Source of the DNA: Tundrisphaera sp051175315
GTDB taxonomy: Bacteria; Planctomycetota; Planctomycetia; Isosphaerales; Isosphaeraceae
Direction: 5' to 3'
Length of the DNA: 64,000 bases
Assembly: GCF_051175315.1 (NCBI RefSeq)
Contig: NZ_CP195100.1
Coordinates: 3,658,001 to 3,722,000, forward strand
Positions 18,132-27,392 of the stretch are shown piece after piece. The translations under genes were made by a program, and so were the position numbers. How positions within the stretch are numbered: position 1 is the stretch's first letter; the number at the start of each line of letters is the position of its first letter. The notes under the pieces were generated by a model, which saw only the letters and a program-made list of their open reading frames with translations, had not been told where the DNA came from and made no database searches.

Positions 18132-19703
18132 GGCAGCCGCGGCGGCCTCGCGTCGCAACGCCGGGAGCAGGGCGCCGAGCGACACCGGCTCCGAATCCTC
18201 GCGGCCCATCGCCGTGTAGAGCGACCGATACCAGGCATAGAGCCGCTCGCAGGCGGCCGATCCCGCCGGGTCGGGCTCATATGTCCGGTAGGAGGGGCAG
18301 AGGGCCTGCTGGGCCTCCTCGACCGTCCGGAACGTTCCGGCGGCGAGGAAGGCGAAGATCGCCGACCCAAGGCTCGTCGTGTCCTGCTCGGGGACCAGGA
18401 CCGGGGCACCCAGGACGTTGGCATAGACCCGGTTGATGACCTCACCCTTGCGCGGGATGCCGCCGGCGTTGATCACCCGGCGCACCGGGACCCCGTGCTC
18501 GGCCATCCGCTCCAGGATGATCCGGGTCTGATAGGCGGTCCCCTCCATCGCGGCGAACAGCTCATCCGCCGCCGTGTGGGCCAGGCCCCACCCGAACGCG
18601 GCGCCCCGGAGGTGCGGGTCGCCCAGGATCGTGCGATCGCCGTGATCCCACACCAATCGCAACAGGCCCGTCTGGCCCGATCGGTAACCGGCGATCGCCC
18701 GCGACAGGTCGGCCAGGCTGGCCCCGGCACGGCGCGCGATCGACTCGAACAGGTCGCCGGCCGCCGAGAGCCCGGCCTCGATCCCCGCGTACGACGGGTG
18801 GATCGAGCCGGGGACGACCCCGCACACGCCCGGGATCGGCTCGTCGCTCTCGCTGATGGCCATCACGCAGGTCGACGTGCCGATCACGTTCACGACGTCG
18901 CCGAGGCCGATCCCCGCGCCGATGGCATCCCAGTGGGCGTCGAGCGAGCCGACCGGGATCGGGATGCCCGCCCTCAGGCCGAGGCGATCGGCCCACACGC
19001 CGCAAAGCGTCCCTGCCAGCGAATCGGACCGGGCGAACCGCCCGGCGATCCGGTCCCGGACCCCCGCCAGGGCGGGGTCGAGCCCGGCCAGGAAGTCCTC
19101 GGGGGGCAGGCCGCCCCGCGACTCGACCCACATCCACTTGTGGCCCATGGCGCAGATGCTGCGGGGGACCTCCGCGGGGTCGGTGATCCCGCACAGGACG
19201 GCCGCCACCAGGTCGCAATGCTCCAGGGCGGTGACGAATCGCGGGCGTTGCTCCGGGCGGGTCCGGAGCCAGTGGAACAGCTTCGAGAGGCCGAACTCGG
19301 CGAGGAACGTCCCGCCGCTCCAGCGGAGCGCATCCAGTCCGGACTCCTGGGCGGCCCGGGTAATCTGATCGGCCTCGCGCCAGGCGCGGTGGTCGCACCA
19401 GAGGTAGTAGTCGTCGAGCGGTTCCAGCCCCTCGCCCACCGGCACGACGGTCGAGCCCGTGGTGTCGATCGCCAGGGCCTCGACCGTCCTCCCATCGATG
19501 CCCGCCGCCGCGATCGCCCGGCCCATCGCCTCGACCAGCGCCCGCATGTGGTCGGCGTGGGATTGCGAGGCATGGTCGGGATCGCCCGCCCGGCGGTGCA
19601 CCGGGTAGTCGCCGGTGCCCGAGCCGAGCCGGCCGCGCTCGCCGTCGAACAGGGAAACCCGGACGCTCTGCGTCCCGAAATCGACCCCGGCGACGACGCT
19701 CAC
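18120..19703 (-). CDS. araB: FGGY-family carbohydrate kinase, ribulokinase-type
   Basis: 527 residues. Ribulokinase hallmarks are the start VAGVDFGTQSVR, the DTTGSTVVPV block, LWCDHRAWREA, CAMGHKWMW and the C-terminal AGGIPRKG ATP-site segment. Known activity: ATP-dependent phosphorylation of L-ribulose, D-ribulose or related polyols. The neighbours make another polyol or ketose substrate possible, because no arabinose isomerase or ribulose-phosphate epimerase is present here. The start is a GTG whose last bases overlap the stop of the permease gene (GTGA, 19700-19703). Confidence 0.85.
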   Translation of the reverse strand: MSVVAGVDFGTQSVRVSLFDGERGRLGSGTGDYPVHRRAGDPDHASQSHADHMRALVEAMGRAIAAAGIDGRTVEALAIDTTGSTVVPVGEGLEPLDDYYLWCDHRAWREADQITRAAQESGLDALRWSGGTFLAEFGLSKLFHWLRTRPEQRPRFVTALEHCDLVAAVLCGITDPAEVPRSICAMGHKWMWVESRGGLPPEDFLAGLDPALAGVRDRIAGRFARSDSLAGTLCGVWADRLGLRAGIPIPVGSLDAHWDAIGAGIGLGDVVNVIGTSTCVMAISESDEPIPGVCGVVPGSIHPSYAGIEAGLSAAGDLFESIARRAGASLADLSRAIAGYRSGQTGLLRLVWDHGDRTILGDPHLRGAAFGWGLAHTAADELFAAMEGTAYQTRIILERMAEHGVPVRRVINAGGIPRKGEVINRVYANVLGAPVLVPEQDTTSLGSAIFAFLAAGTFRTVEEAQQALCPSYRTYEPDPAGSAACERLYAWYRSLYTAMGREDSEPVSLGALLPALRREAAAAASLG

Positions 19704-20986
19704 GATTCCTGCTCCTGCGCCACCCGGACCACCTCCGGCGGGAGGGTCAGGAAGAGAGTCATCGCGGCGCTGAGGAGGTAGAGCACGGCGAAGATCCACA
19801 TCACCCCGGCCACCCCCAGGGGGACCAGGAACAGCCCGACGATGGCCGGCCCGGCCCACTGGCTGGCCCCGGCGCCGAGGTTCAGCAGCGACATCGACGC
19901 CGCCTTGTGGTCCGGAGCCAGCGACGGCATGAGGGCGGACAGGGGGACGTAGCCGGCCAGGGTCGCCCCATAGAAGATGCACGCCAGGGCGACCAAAGGG
20001 AAGTTCGCGCCCAGCAGGTGGGGCGTGTAGTAGAGCAGGAGGGTGGTGATGGCCGACCCGACCCCTCCGCAGTACGCCACCGTCCGCCGCCACCCGAAGC
20101 GGTCGCCGATGATCCCGAACAGGAGGTTCCAGATGATGTTGCTCAGGAACATGAGGCTCAGGAGCCGGAGCCACTGGTTCTCGCTGAACCCGACCGTCTT
20201 CGTGAAGTAGGCCGGGAAGAAGACCAGGAAGCCGTTTTGCGGGGCGGTGTTGATCGTCCGGACCAGGCAGCCGACCAGCGTCTTCGGCTCGCGCCAGGCG
20301 ATCGACAGGCTCTGGAAAAGGGTCCGGAGCGGGTTCTCCCCCTCGGGCGCCAGGCGACGGCCCCCGGTCGGCTCCCGGACCCCGAGCAGCGCGATCAGGC
20401 CGCCGGCCACGACCAGCGCGAGCGACCACCACAGGGTCGCCTCGGCCCCCACCCTCGGCTTGACCTCGCTGGCGAACAACGGCCCGAGGAACAGCAGCCC
20501 GCCGGTGAACGAGAACCAGAACCAGCCGACCGAGGTCCCCAGGCGTCGCGGCGGCGTGACCGTGGTGATCCAGATCAGGAACCCGAAGGCGAACAGCGGG
20601 TAGCCGAACCCCCGGAGCGTGTAAAATAGCATGATCTGTGAGTAGCTCTTCGCCGGCACCCCGACCAGCAGGAGGGCCGCCTCGAACACCGCCCAGATGA
20701 TCAGCCCGGCCCACATCACCTTCCGGGGGCCGAACAGGTCGGAGAGGGCCCCGGAGAGCCAGGCTGCCGCCGCCGCCGTGATCCCGTACAGGAAGAAGAT
20801 CCAGGCCACCTGCTGGTCCTGGGCCACGCCGATCGACGTGAGGTAGAGCGGCAGCCAGCCCTGCTCCACCCCGTCGCCGATCATGAACAGGAGGAGCCCG
20901 GCGAAGCCCCAGGCCAGGGTGGGATCGATGCCGATCCGGTCCGCGATCGAGGCCCGATCCCGACCCGCATCCTCGACGAGGACCAT
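19700..20986 (-). CDS. MFS polyol permease (RbtT/DalT/CsbX type)
   Basis: 428 residues from the ATG at 20986 with AGGAG 9 bases upstream. Twelve hydrophobic helices are visible, with the motif GDGVEQGWLPLYL in helix 1 and the conserved loop segment SDLFGPRK between helices 2 and 3. This resembles the family of ribitol, arabitol and related sugar-alcohol transporters. Located between the dehydrogenases and the FGGY kinase, it would import the polyol that this unit degrades. The exact substrate cannot be told from sequence. Confidence 0.82.
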   Translation of the reverse strand: MVLVEDAGRDRASIADRIGIDPTLAWGFAGLLLFMIGDGVEQGWLPLYLTSIGVAQDQQVAWIFFLYGITAAAAAWLSGALSDLFGPRKVMWAGLIIWAVFEAALLLVGVPAKSYSQIMLFYTLRGFGYPLFAFGFLIWITTVTPPRRLGTSVGWFWFSFTGGLLFLGPLFASEVKPRVGAEATLWWSLALVVAGGLIALLGVREPTGGRRLAPEGENPLRTLFQSLSIAWREPKTLVGCLVRTINTAPQNGFLVFFPAYFTKTVGFSENQWLRLLSLMFLSNIIWNLLFGIIGDRFGWRRTVAYCGGVGSAITTLLLYYTPHLLGANFPLVALACIFYGATLAGYVPLSALMPSLAPDHKAASMSLLNLGAGASQWAGPAIVGLFLVPLGVAGVMWIFAVLYLLSAAMTLFLTLPPEVVRVAQEQES

Positions 20987-21042
20987 CGTGCATTGCTCCT
21001 GGAGAGTGGGAGGTACGAAACGTGGTGGGATGCCCCGGCCGG

Positions 21043-22515
21043 TCAGCCCGGCGCGGTATCGGTGGCGGTTTGGAGTCGTGCGAGTTCTTTCCGGACCTGA
21101 TCGTCGTCCCAGCCCCACTGGTCGGCCATCCAGCGGGCCACCCTCTCGGCGATCTCCGCGTGGTCGGCGTGGTAGTAGTGCCAGGACGTGCGGCGGAGCA
21201 GGACGTCGTCGAGGTGGACCGCCCACTCGTCGCGGCAGCATTCGGCGACCACGTCGGCCCCGATCGGCGGCGGCAGGACCCCGCTGAACGGCCCGCCGGC
21301 CAGGGGCAAGTCGGCCGTCCGCGAGGCCGGGATCCGCCGGCCCAGGGCGTGCCCGACCTGATCCACGGCCTGCTCGGCCATCAGCCGGTAGGTCGTGAGT
21401 TTGCCCCCGGCCACGTCGAACCAGCCCGGCTCGGCCATCCGGATCTCGTGGTTCCGCGAGGTGTCCGAGGGCGACCCTGCCTTCACGTGCCGGGGGGCGA
21501 TCAGAGGACGCACGCCGGCCCACGACGAGATCACGTCCTCGGGGACGAGCTTGGCTTTGGGGAACGCCCCGTTGACCACGCCGAGGATGTAGGCGATGTC
21601 CGACGCGTCGGTGCGGACGTCGGCCGGGTCCCCCTCGTAGTCGGTGTCGGTCGTGCCCAGGATGACGCGCTCCCCCCAGGGGATCACGAAGAGGATCCGC
21701 TTCCCCTCGGGCAGGACGATCGCCTGATCCAGGACCAGCCGGGACCCGTCGATGACCGCGTGGACCCCCTTGGTCAGCCGCAGCTTGACGCCGCTGTTGG
21801 GGATCCGCGAGGCCCAGGCCCCGGCCGCGTTGACCACCGATCGGGCCCGGACCTCGCCGACCTCGCCGGTCAGCAGGTCCTTCATCCCGCAAGTCCAGCC
21901 GCCATCGCCGGGGTTCCCCCCCGTGAACGAGGTGTAGTTCCGCACGGTCGCGCCGGCCTGCTCGGCGGAACGGAGGGTGTCGATCACCAGCCGCGCATCG
22001 TTGGTCAGGCCGTCGTAGTGGCGGGTCGCCCCCTTCAGCCCGTCGGGGCGGAGACCGGGGACGTGCCGGAGCACTTCCTGCTTGCTGTAGGTCGCCGACG
22101 CGCCCAGGTTGCGCCCGCCGCACAGCAGGTCGTAGATCTTGACGCCCAGCGACAGCTTCCACAGGGACCAACCGGTCTTCTCCCAGACCGGGAACAGGAA
22201 CGGGAGCGGCTGGCTGAGGTGGGGCGCGTTCTTGCTCAGCCGCATCTTCTCGACGCTGGCTTCGCGGACCAGCCCGACCCGCCCTTGCGCCAGGTAGCGG
22301 AGTCCGCCGTGGAGCAGTCGCGAGGACCGGCTGCTGGTCCCCGACGCGAAATCGGACTGCTCCAGCAGGAGCGTCCGCAGCCCGCGCAGGGCCGCGTCGC
22401 GGGCCACGCCCGCGCCGACGATCCCGCCGCCGATGACCAGGAGGTCATATGGCTCCGTGCCGGTCGGGAGGGCATCCGGGCGCGAGCCACGGCGATCGGT
22501 CTTCGATCCGTTCAC
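21043..22515 (-). CDS. glpD: FAD-dependent glycerol-3-phosphate dehydrogenase
   Basis: 490 residues from a GTG at 22515 that overlaps the preceding stop by 4 bases (GTGA). The FAD-binding dinucleotide motif is DLLVIGGGIVGAGVARDA, followed by the family block SGTSSRSSRLLHGGLRYL, and later FDVAGGKLTTYR. It oxidises sn-glycerol-3-phosphate to dihydroxyacetone phosphate and feeds electrons to the quinone pool; membrane-associated. It is in one unit with a glycerol facilitator and a glycerol-1-phosphate dehydrogenase, so glycerophosphates are clearly part of the pathway. A dedicated glycerol kinase is not seen, unless the FGGY kinase serves. Confidence 0.92.
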   Translation of the reverse strand: MNGSKTDRRGSRPDALPTGTEPYDLLVIGGGIVGAGVARDAALRGLRTLLLEQSDFASGTSSRSSRLLHGGLRYLAQGRVGLVREASVEKMRLSKNAPHLSQPLPFLFPVWEKTGWSLWKLSLGVKIYDLLCGGRNLGASATYSKQEVLRHVPGLRPDGLKGATRHYDGLTNDARLVIDTLRSAEQAGATVRNYTSFTGGNPGDGGWTCGMKDLLTGEVGEVRARSVVNAAGAWASRIPNSGVKLRLTKGVHAVIDGSRLVLDQAIVLPEGKRILFVIPWGERVILGTTDTDYEGDPADVRTDASDIAYILGVVNGAFPKAKLVPEDVISSWAGVRPLIAPRHVKAGSPSDTSRNHEIRMAEPGWFDVAGGKLTTYRLMAEQAVDQVGHALGRRIPASRTADLPLAGGPFSGVLPPPIGADVVAECCRDEWAVHLDDVLLRRTSWHYYHADHAEIAERVARWMADQWGWDDDQVRKELARLQTATDTAPG

Positions 22516-23885
22516 GATCGGGCCTCCCAATCGCCCCAGGGGCCTTCGGGCCCGAACGCCTTGCCGACGATCTCGTCGAACACCCCCAGCCGCATCGCGA
22601 GGTCGAGGCCGGTGAACCGGCGGCGGATCGTGTAGGCCTGCTCGTAGGCATCCCTGAGCCTCTGCCGGCCGATCCCGATCGCCTCGGGCGTGGTCGGGCA
22701 GCCCGCCTCGCGAAGCATGGCGCGGGCCTCGTCGAACGGGATCAGGTGCTGTTTCAGCCGCTCTCGCATCTCCGGCCAGCCGGCCCGGATTCGCCCCAGC
22801 TGGTCGCGGAGGGCTTCGCGGGTGGGATGCTTGGCCGCCATCTCGATCCGCGCCTTCTCGGCCAGCTCGCCGTCGCCGTGCAGCTCGCCGATGCGGGCCT
22901 CGACCGCGTCGAGGGTGGGCCAAATCGCCGCGGCTCGATCGATGTCGATCCGGCTTGGGTCGATCCGCAGGAGGCCATCATAGAGGGCCAGCGAGGCCAG
23001 GGTGCCGACGCCGACCTTGAAACCGTGCGACGGGGCGGCCCCCTCGTGGGTGTGGTGCTGCATGTCCCAGAGGTGGCTGAACTGGTGCTCGGCCCCGGAG
23101 GCCGGGCGGCTGGTCTGCACCGCCTGCATGGCGAACCCGCTCATCATCAGGCCGTTGACCAGGCCGAGCAGGCTGTCCGGGTCGCCGGCCGCGACGCCGC
23201 GGGGGGATCCGACCCAGGAGCGGAGGCGGCCCTGGACCGTCTCCCAGGCGCCGGGGTCGATGGCCTCCTCGCCGGCCGCGTCGGCCACGATCCAGTCGGC
23301 CCCGGCCACGTTCTTGGCCAGGAGGTCGGCATAGCCGGAGGCGTTCATCCCGCGCGGGGCCCGGGCGATGACCTCCAGGTCGGCCAGCACGGCGCGGGGG
23401 GCGGGGCAGTCGAACGTCTGCTTCGATCCCTTCGCGGTGATCGAGGCACCATAGGCCGTGTATCCGTCCATCGAGGCGGCGGTCGCCACCGCCATGTAGG
23501 GCCGGCCGAGACGGTGGGCGGCGAGCTTGGTGAGGTCGTTGATCGTGCCGGAGCCGACCGCGACCGGGATGGCGGGGATCGGGGCGAGGGCCGCCTGGAG
23601 GTCCTCGGCATCCTCGATCCCGGCGTACACGTCGTCCTTCAGGAGAATCGGATCGACGGCCGCGACGCCGTCCCGGCGGAAGCCGTCCAGGACGTCGCGG
23701 CCGGCGGCCTCGAAGGTGCGCCGGTCCGCGACGATCACGGCCGACTCGCCGGGGAACTGGGCGGAGAACGCCCCGGCCGCCCGATGGCGGATGCCGGCCT
23801 CCACGGCCAGCGAGCGGGTGTCGCGGGCCGCCCGCAGGGCCCGGTCGAGGAGGGCGGCGTCAACTCCGGCGGGGTCGGGACTCAT
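22512..23885 (-). CDS. araM: AraM/EgsA-type sn-glycerol-1-phosphate dehydrogenase
   Basis: 457 residues from the ATG at 23885. Nucleotide-binding segment GSGTINDLTKLAA, then TAASMDGYTAYGAS, and metal-ligand histidines in EHQFSHLWDM and APSHGFKVG, as in bacterial AraM/EgsA and archaeal G1PDH proteins. The enzyme interconverts DHAP and sn-glycerol-1-phosphate with NAD(P)H. In Bacillus subtilis AraM is in the arabinose operon and feeds heptaprenylglyceryl phosphate synthesis. Here it stands next to the opposite-stereochemistry G3P dehydrogenase and a ribulokinase. Confidence 0.9.
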   Translation of the reverse strand: MSPDPAGVDAALLDRALRAARDTRSLAVEAGIRHRAAGAFSAQFPGESAVIVADRRTFEAAGRDVLDGFRRDGVAAVDPILLKDDVYAGIEDAEDLQAALAPIPAIPVAVGSGTINDLTKLAAHRLGRPYMAVATAASMDGYTAYGASITAKGSKQTFDCPAPRAVLADLEVIARAPRGMNASGYADLLAKNVAGADWIVADAAGEEAIDPGAWETVQGRLRSWVGSPRGVAAGDPDSLLGLVNGLMMSGFAMQAVQTSRPASGAEHQFSHLWDMQHHTHEGAAPSHGFKVGVGTLASLALYDGLLRIDPSRIDIDRAAAIWPTLDAVEARIGELHGDGELAEKARIEMAAKHPTREALRDQLGRIRAGWPEMRERLKQHLIPFDEARAMLREAGCPTTPEAIGIGRQRLRDAYEQAYTIRRRFTGLDLAMRLGVFDEIVGKAFGPEGPWGDWEARS

Positions 23886-23937
23886 GGGTCGAGAGGACTC
23901 CGAGAAATCTGGCGGTGGCCGATCCCGCGGCGGCCCA

Positions 23938-24789
23938 TCAGGGGGACAGTTCGCCGGGAGGGCTGGGAAGGTCGCGGGGCGGCAGGTGATTGCCGATCGC
24001 CCAATCATACAGGGTGGAGCCAACCACGCCTCCCAGGAGGGGGGCGACGATCGGGATCCAGAAGTAAGAATTGTGCGACTGGAACACCGACGGGCCCCAG
24101 CCCAGGATGGCCGTCGCCAGCCTCGGCCCGAGGTCGCGCGACGGGTTGATCGCGTAGCCGGTCAGCCCGCCCAGCGACAGGCCGATGGCCCAGACCAACG
24201 CCCCCAGGGCGAGCGGCTCGACGTAGCCGCCCGGGGCGGCGTTGCGGCGATCGGTCAGGGCCCGGACGCCGAGCAGGAGGACGGCCGTCCCGAGGAATTC
24301 GCTGAAGACGTTCCGCCAGACGACGTCGAACGCGGGGAAGGTCGCGAAGACCCCGGCGCCGCCCGCCCCCGGCCCGGCGAGCTTGCCCTCGACCATCATC
24401 CCCCGCGTCAGGTGCTCGGCCGCCTCGAAGGCCCGGAACGCCTCGGCGTAATCGACGTAGATGATCAGGGCCCCGGCGAAGGCGCCCGCCGTCTGGGCGA
24501 TCCAGTAGGGCAGGACCCGGGACCAGGGGAAGTCGCCGCGGACGGCCAGGGCCAGGGTCACCGCCGGGTTGACGTGCCCGCCGCTGATCCGCCCGCTGAG
24601 GTAGACGGCCAGGGTGACCGCCAGGCCCCACGCCGTGTTGATCATCAGCTGGCTGGACGTCTTGTTCAGGAGGAGGTCGCTGGCGACCACGCCGGTCCCG
24701 ATTACGATCAGGAGGGCGGTCCCGAGGAATTCCCCAGACAGTGCCGCCCCGAGGGGGGGCACGGTCACGACCGGCGATCGCTTCGTCAT
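23938..24789 (-). CDS. glpF: Glycerol facilitator-like aquaglyceroporin
   Basis: 283 residues, six transmembrane helices plus two half-helices. The first pore motif is N74-P-A in GGHVNPAVT. The second is N215-P-S217 followed by R218-D219, so the usual alanine of NPARD is serine. The R-D pair supports the glycerol-conducting rather than the water-only subgroup. It heads the cluster with G1P and G3P dehydrogenases, 52 bases upstream of araM, so it probably imports glycerol or a small polyol. The start at 24789 is clear. Confidence 0.9.
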   Translation of the reverse strand: MTKRSPVVTVPPLGAALSGEFLGTALLIVIGTGVVASDLLLNKTSSQLMINTAWGLAVTLAVYLSGRISGGHVNPAVTLALAVRGDFPWSRVLPYWIAQTAGAFAGALIIYVDYAEAFRAFEAAEHLTRGMMVEGKLAGPGAGGAGVFATFPAFDVVWRNVFSEFLGTAVLLLGVRALTDRRNAAPGGYVEPLALGALVWAIGLSLGGLTGYAINPSRDLGPRLATAILGWGPSVFQSHNSYFWIPIVAPLLGGVVGSTLYDWAIGNHLPPRDLPSPPGELSP

Positions 24790-24921
24790 GGTGATTTCGC
24801 AGCCCCTTGCACGACCCGAGCCCTGGAGACGAGGCCCGGATTATCCCCGGCGCGACCGGCGAATGCAAAGCCCGCGTCCGGCGAACTTCATCCATTCTTC
24901 ACGGACCATCCCGACCGAGGT

Positions 24922-25737
24922 TCATCCGGCTGAGTTCGAGGATCTCCGCGAGAAGCCGAGTTCCACCAGGAGGGCCTGCCCGGCCTCGCCCAGCAGGAAC
25001 CGGGCAAATGCCTCCGCCTCGGCGGCCCGTCTCGATCGGGCGACGCACCCCAATCCCTGGATGATCGGTGCGTAAGCGTCCGGGTCCACCGGGACGACCC
25101 GCAGGTTGCGGTCGCCGGCCAGGGCCCGGCCCACGAATCCGACCTCGGCGTTGCCGGTGGCGACGAACTGGAACGCCTGCCGCACGCTCTCGGCCCGGAC
25201 GATTTTGGGCTCCAGCCGATCCCACAGCCTCGCATGCTCCAACGCCTGCCGGGCGGCGAGCCCGTAGGGGGCCAGGTCCGGGTTGGCGATCGCGATCCGG
25301 CGGATCTCGGGGCGATCCAGGTCGGCGATCGACCGGACCTCCACGCCCGCCCCCGGATGGACGACCATCACCAGCGAGCCCCGGGCGTATTCGCGCACCG
25401 AGTCGGGCCGGATCGCGCCGGAGCGCGCGAGCGTGCGGACGAAGTCCAGGTTGGCCGAGAGGAACAGGTCGAACGGGGCACCCTGCGCGACCTGCTCCGC
25501 GAGCTGGCCCGACGATCCGAACGTGGGCTCGACCGGGATCGGGTGATCCACCCGGAAGGCGGCGACGAGGATGGGTAGCGCGTGCTGGAGGTCGCTGGCG
25601 GCTGCGATCCGCAGCGGCTCCGGTTCGGGCGGCCCGGATCGGCCCCCGCAGCCGGCGAGCAGGCCGGCGGCCAGGGCGAGGACGTCCCTCCGACCGGGGT
25701 GGGAAGAGACCGCCATGCGGGGAGCGTTGGGTTGCAT
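24922..25737 (-). CDS. ModA-like molybdate/tungstate-type substrate-binding lipoprotein
   Basis: About 271 residues from the ATG at 25737; an ATG at 25716 is equally possible. A Tat-like RRDVLAL run leads into a lipobox LAAGLLAGC, so the mature protein is probably a lipid-anchored periplasmic binding protein. ModA landmarks are RIAAASDLQHALPILV, FGSSGQLAEQVAQGAPFDLF, SANLDF and GFVGRAL. No permease (ModB) or ATPase (ModC) gene is adjacent, so the transporter must be elsewhere or the protein has another role. Divergent from the P-loop gene at 25881. Confidence 0.82.
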   Translation of the reverse strand: MQPNAPRMAVSSHPGRRDVLALAAGLLAGCGGRSGPPEPEPLRIAAASDLQHALPILVAAFRVDHPIPVEPTFGSSGQLAEQVAQGAPFDLFLSANLDFVRTLARSGAIRPDSVREYARGSLVMVVHPGAGVEVRSIADLDRPEIRRIAIANPDLAPYGLAARQALEHARLWDRLEPKIVRAESVRQAFQFVATGNAEVGFVGRALAGDRNLRVVPVDPDAYAPIIQGLGCVARSRRAAEAEAFARFLLGEAGQALLVELGFSRRSSNSAG

Positions 25738-25880
25738 GGGCGGATTATGCCCCGGCCGGAAGGGCTCTGACAACAGGACGATGCGGCACATCCTGGGGCC
25801 GCGATGATTGTCGAAACGGGCAAAATCAGGTATCACGGTAGGATTGAATGATCGGACCAGCCCAGGAAAGGCGAGGCGGG

Positions 25881-27392
25881 ATGAAGATCGACCAGTTCCT
25901 GAAGCATCACGGGATCGCCGGCAATCCGTTCAGCGAGGAAGACGCCCAGACCGACACGGTCTTCAAGCGGGCCTGCATCGAGACGATCCACCACCCCGCC
26001 TGGGATAAGTTCTTCGGAAGCCCCGCGGACCCCTCGACGGCCCTGGTCTTCGGCGAGAAGGGGAGCGGCAAGACCGCGCTGCGGCTCCAGGCCACGTCCG
26101 AGTTCGAGGCATACAACGCCGCCCACCCGGACGCTCGCGTCTTCGTGATCTCCTACGACGACTTCAACCCGTTCCTGGACCACTTCCGCGACGCGAACCG
26201 CTCGCGCGACGGCGGCGGGGGGCTGGAATCCTGGAAGCTCCAGGACCACATGGACGCGATCATGGCGCTGGGCGTGACCCAGCTGGTCGATGCCCTGTCG
26301 GGCGACCGCGTCGACCTGACCGCCCTGAGCCTGGACGAACGCCGCGACCTGCTGCTGCTGGCCGCGGTCTACGACCAGTCGACCCGCGAGCCGATCGAGA
26401 AGCGCTGGAGCCGGCTCCGCCGCCGCTCGGGCTTCCGTCCCCTCTGGAGCCGCCGCGACCTGCAGGTCGGCTTCGGGACCACCTTGGCGGTCATCCTCCT
26501 GATCGCGCTTTTCCCGGCGGTGCGATCGATGACGGTCCTGCCGTGGCTGCTGGTGCCGATCGTCCTGGGGTGGCTCTACTGGGGCTGGAGGCTGTTCCGC
26601 GCCGAGTGGCACGCCCGGTCGATCCGCAAGGCGGTCCGCGTCCTGAGCCGCGACAACGCCGCCCTGCGGTGGGAACTGCTCTGGTTCCAGCCCAGCGAAC
26701 TGGGCGGCCAGCCGCTCCCCTCGACCAGCCGGGGAGGGGGCGAGGAACGCTACGAATTGCTCCGCAAATTCCAGGGGGTCCTGGAGAAGCTCGGCTATGC
26801 CGGGATCGTGGTGCTGGTGGACCGGGTCGACGAGCCGCAGATGATCGAGGGCGACCCGCGCAAGATGCGAGCCCTGATCTGGCCGTTGCTCGACCACAAA
26901 TTCCTCCGCCACAAGGGCATCGGCTTCAAACTCCTCCTCCCGATCGAGTTAGCCTATTACCTCGAGAAGGAAGACAAGGAATTCTACGACCGCGCCCGGC
27001 CGGACAAACTCAACCTGGTCAAGCCGTTGCGTTGGACCGGGCCGTCGCTCTACGACCTGGCGGGCGACCGGCTCCGGGCCTGTGCCGCGCTGTCCAAGCA
27101 AGACGGTCGCGTGTCCGACGTATCGACGAACGGCAATGGGGCCGCCGACGGCCCGCGTCTCCGCCAGATCATCGACGAGGCCGTGCCCGACGAGTCCTTG
27201 AAGGACGCGCTCGGCAACCTCCGCACGCCCCGGCAACTGTTCAAGTTCCTCCACCGGCTCCTGGAAGAGCATTGCCACCGCCACACCGAGGACGCCCCGC
27301 GCTGGACGATCGACCCGGACACGTTCCGGACGACCTATTCCGCCCACTTGCGCGAACTGGATGCGTTCGACCGCGGCTATGGCCACGGTTAA
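25881..27392 (+). CDS. Membrane-spanning P-loop NTPase of unknown function
   Basis: 503 residues from the ATG at 25881 (MKIDQFLKHHG), preferred over 25848 because of the GAGGCGGG site in front. Walker A GEKGSGKT is at 58-65 and a Walker B-like IVVLVDRVDE lies about residue 310. Two transmembrane helices sit in the middle (residues about 195-235), inserted between the Walker A half and the Walker B half. This resembles KAP-type or STAND-like membrane NTPases, but I cannot assign it to a named family. The end overlaps the pseudouridine synthase gene. Confidence 0.72.
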   Translation: MKIDQFLKHHGIAGNPFSEEDAQTDTVFKRACIETIHHPAWDKFFGSPADPSTALVFGEKGSGKTALRLQATSEFEAYNAAHPDARVFVISYDDFNPFLDHFRDANRSRDGGGGLESWKLQDHMDAIMALGVTQLVDALSGDRVDLTALSLDERRDLLLLAAVYDQSTREPIEKRWSRLRRRSGFRPLWSRRDLQVGFGTTLAVILLIALFPAVRSMTVLPWLLVPIVLGWLYWGWRLFRAEWHARSIRKAVRVLSRDNAALRWELLWFQPSELGGQPLPSTSRGGGEERYELLRKFQGVLEKLGYAGIVVLVDRVDEPQMIEGDPRKMRALIWPLLDHKFLRHKGIGFKLLLPIELAYYLEKEDKEFYDRARPDKLNLVKPLRWTGPSLYDLAGDRLRACAALSKQDGRVSDVSTNGNGAADGPRLRQIIDEAVPDESLKDALGNLRTPRQLFKFLHRLLEEHCHRHTEDAPRWTIDPDTFRTTYSAHLRELDAFDRGYGHG

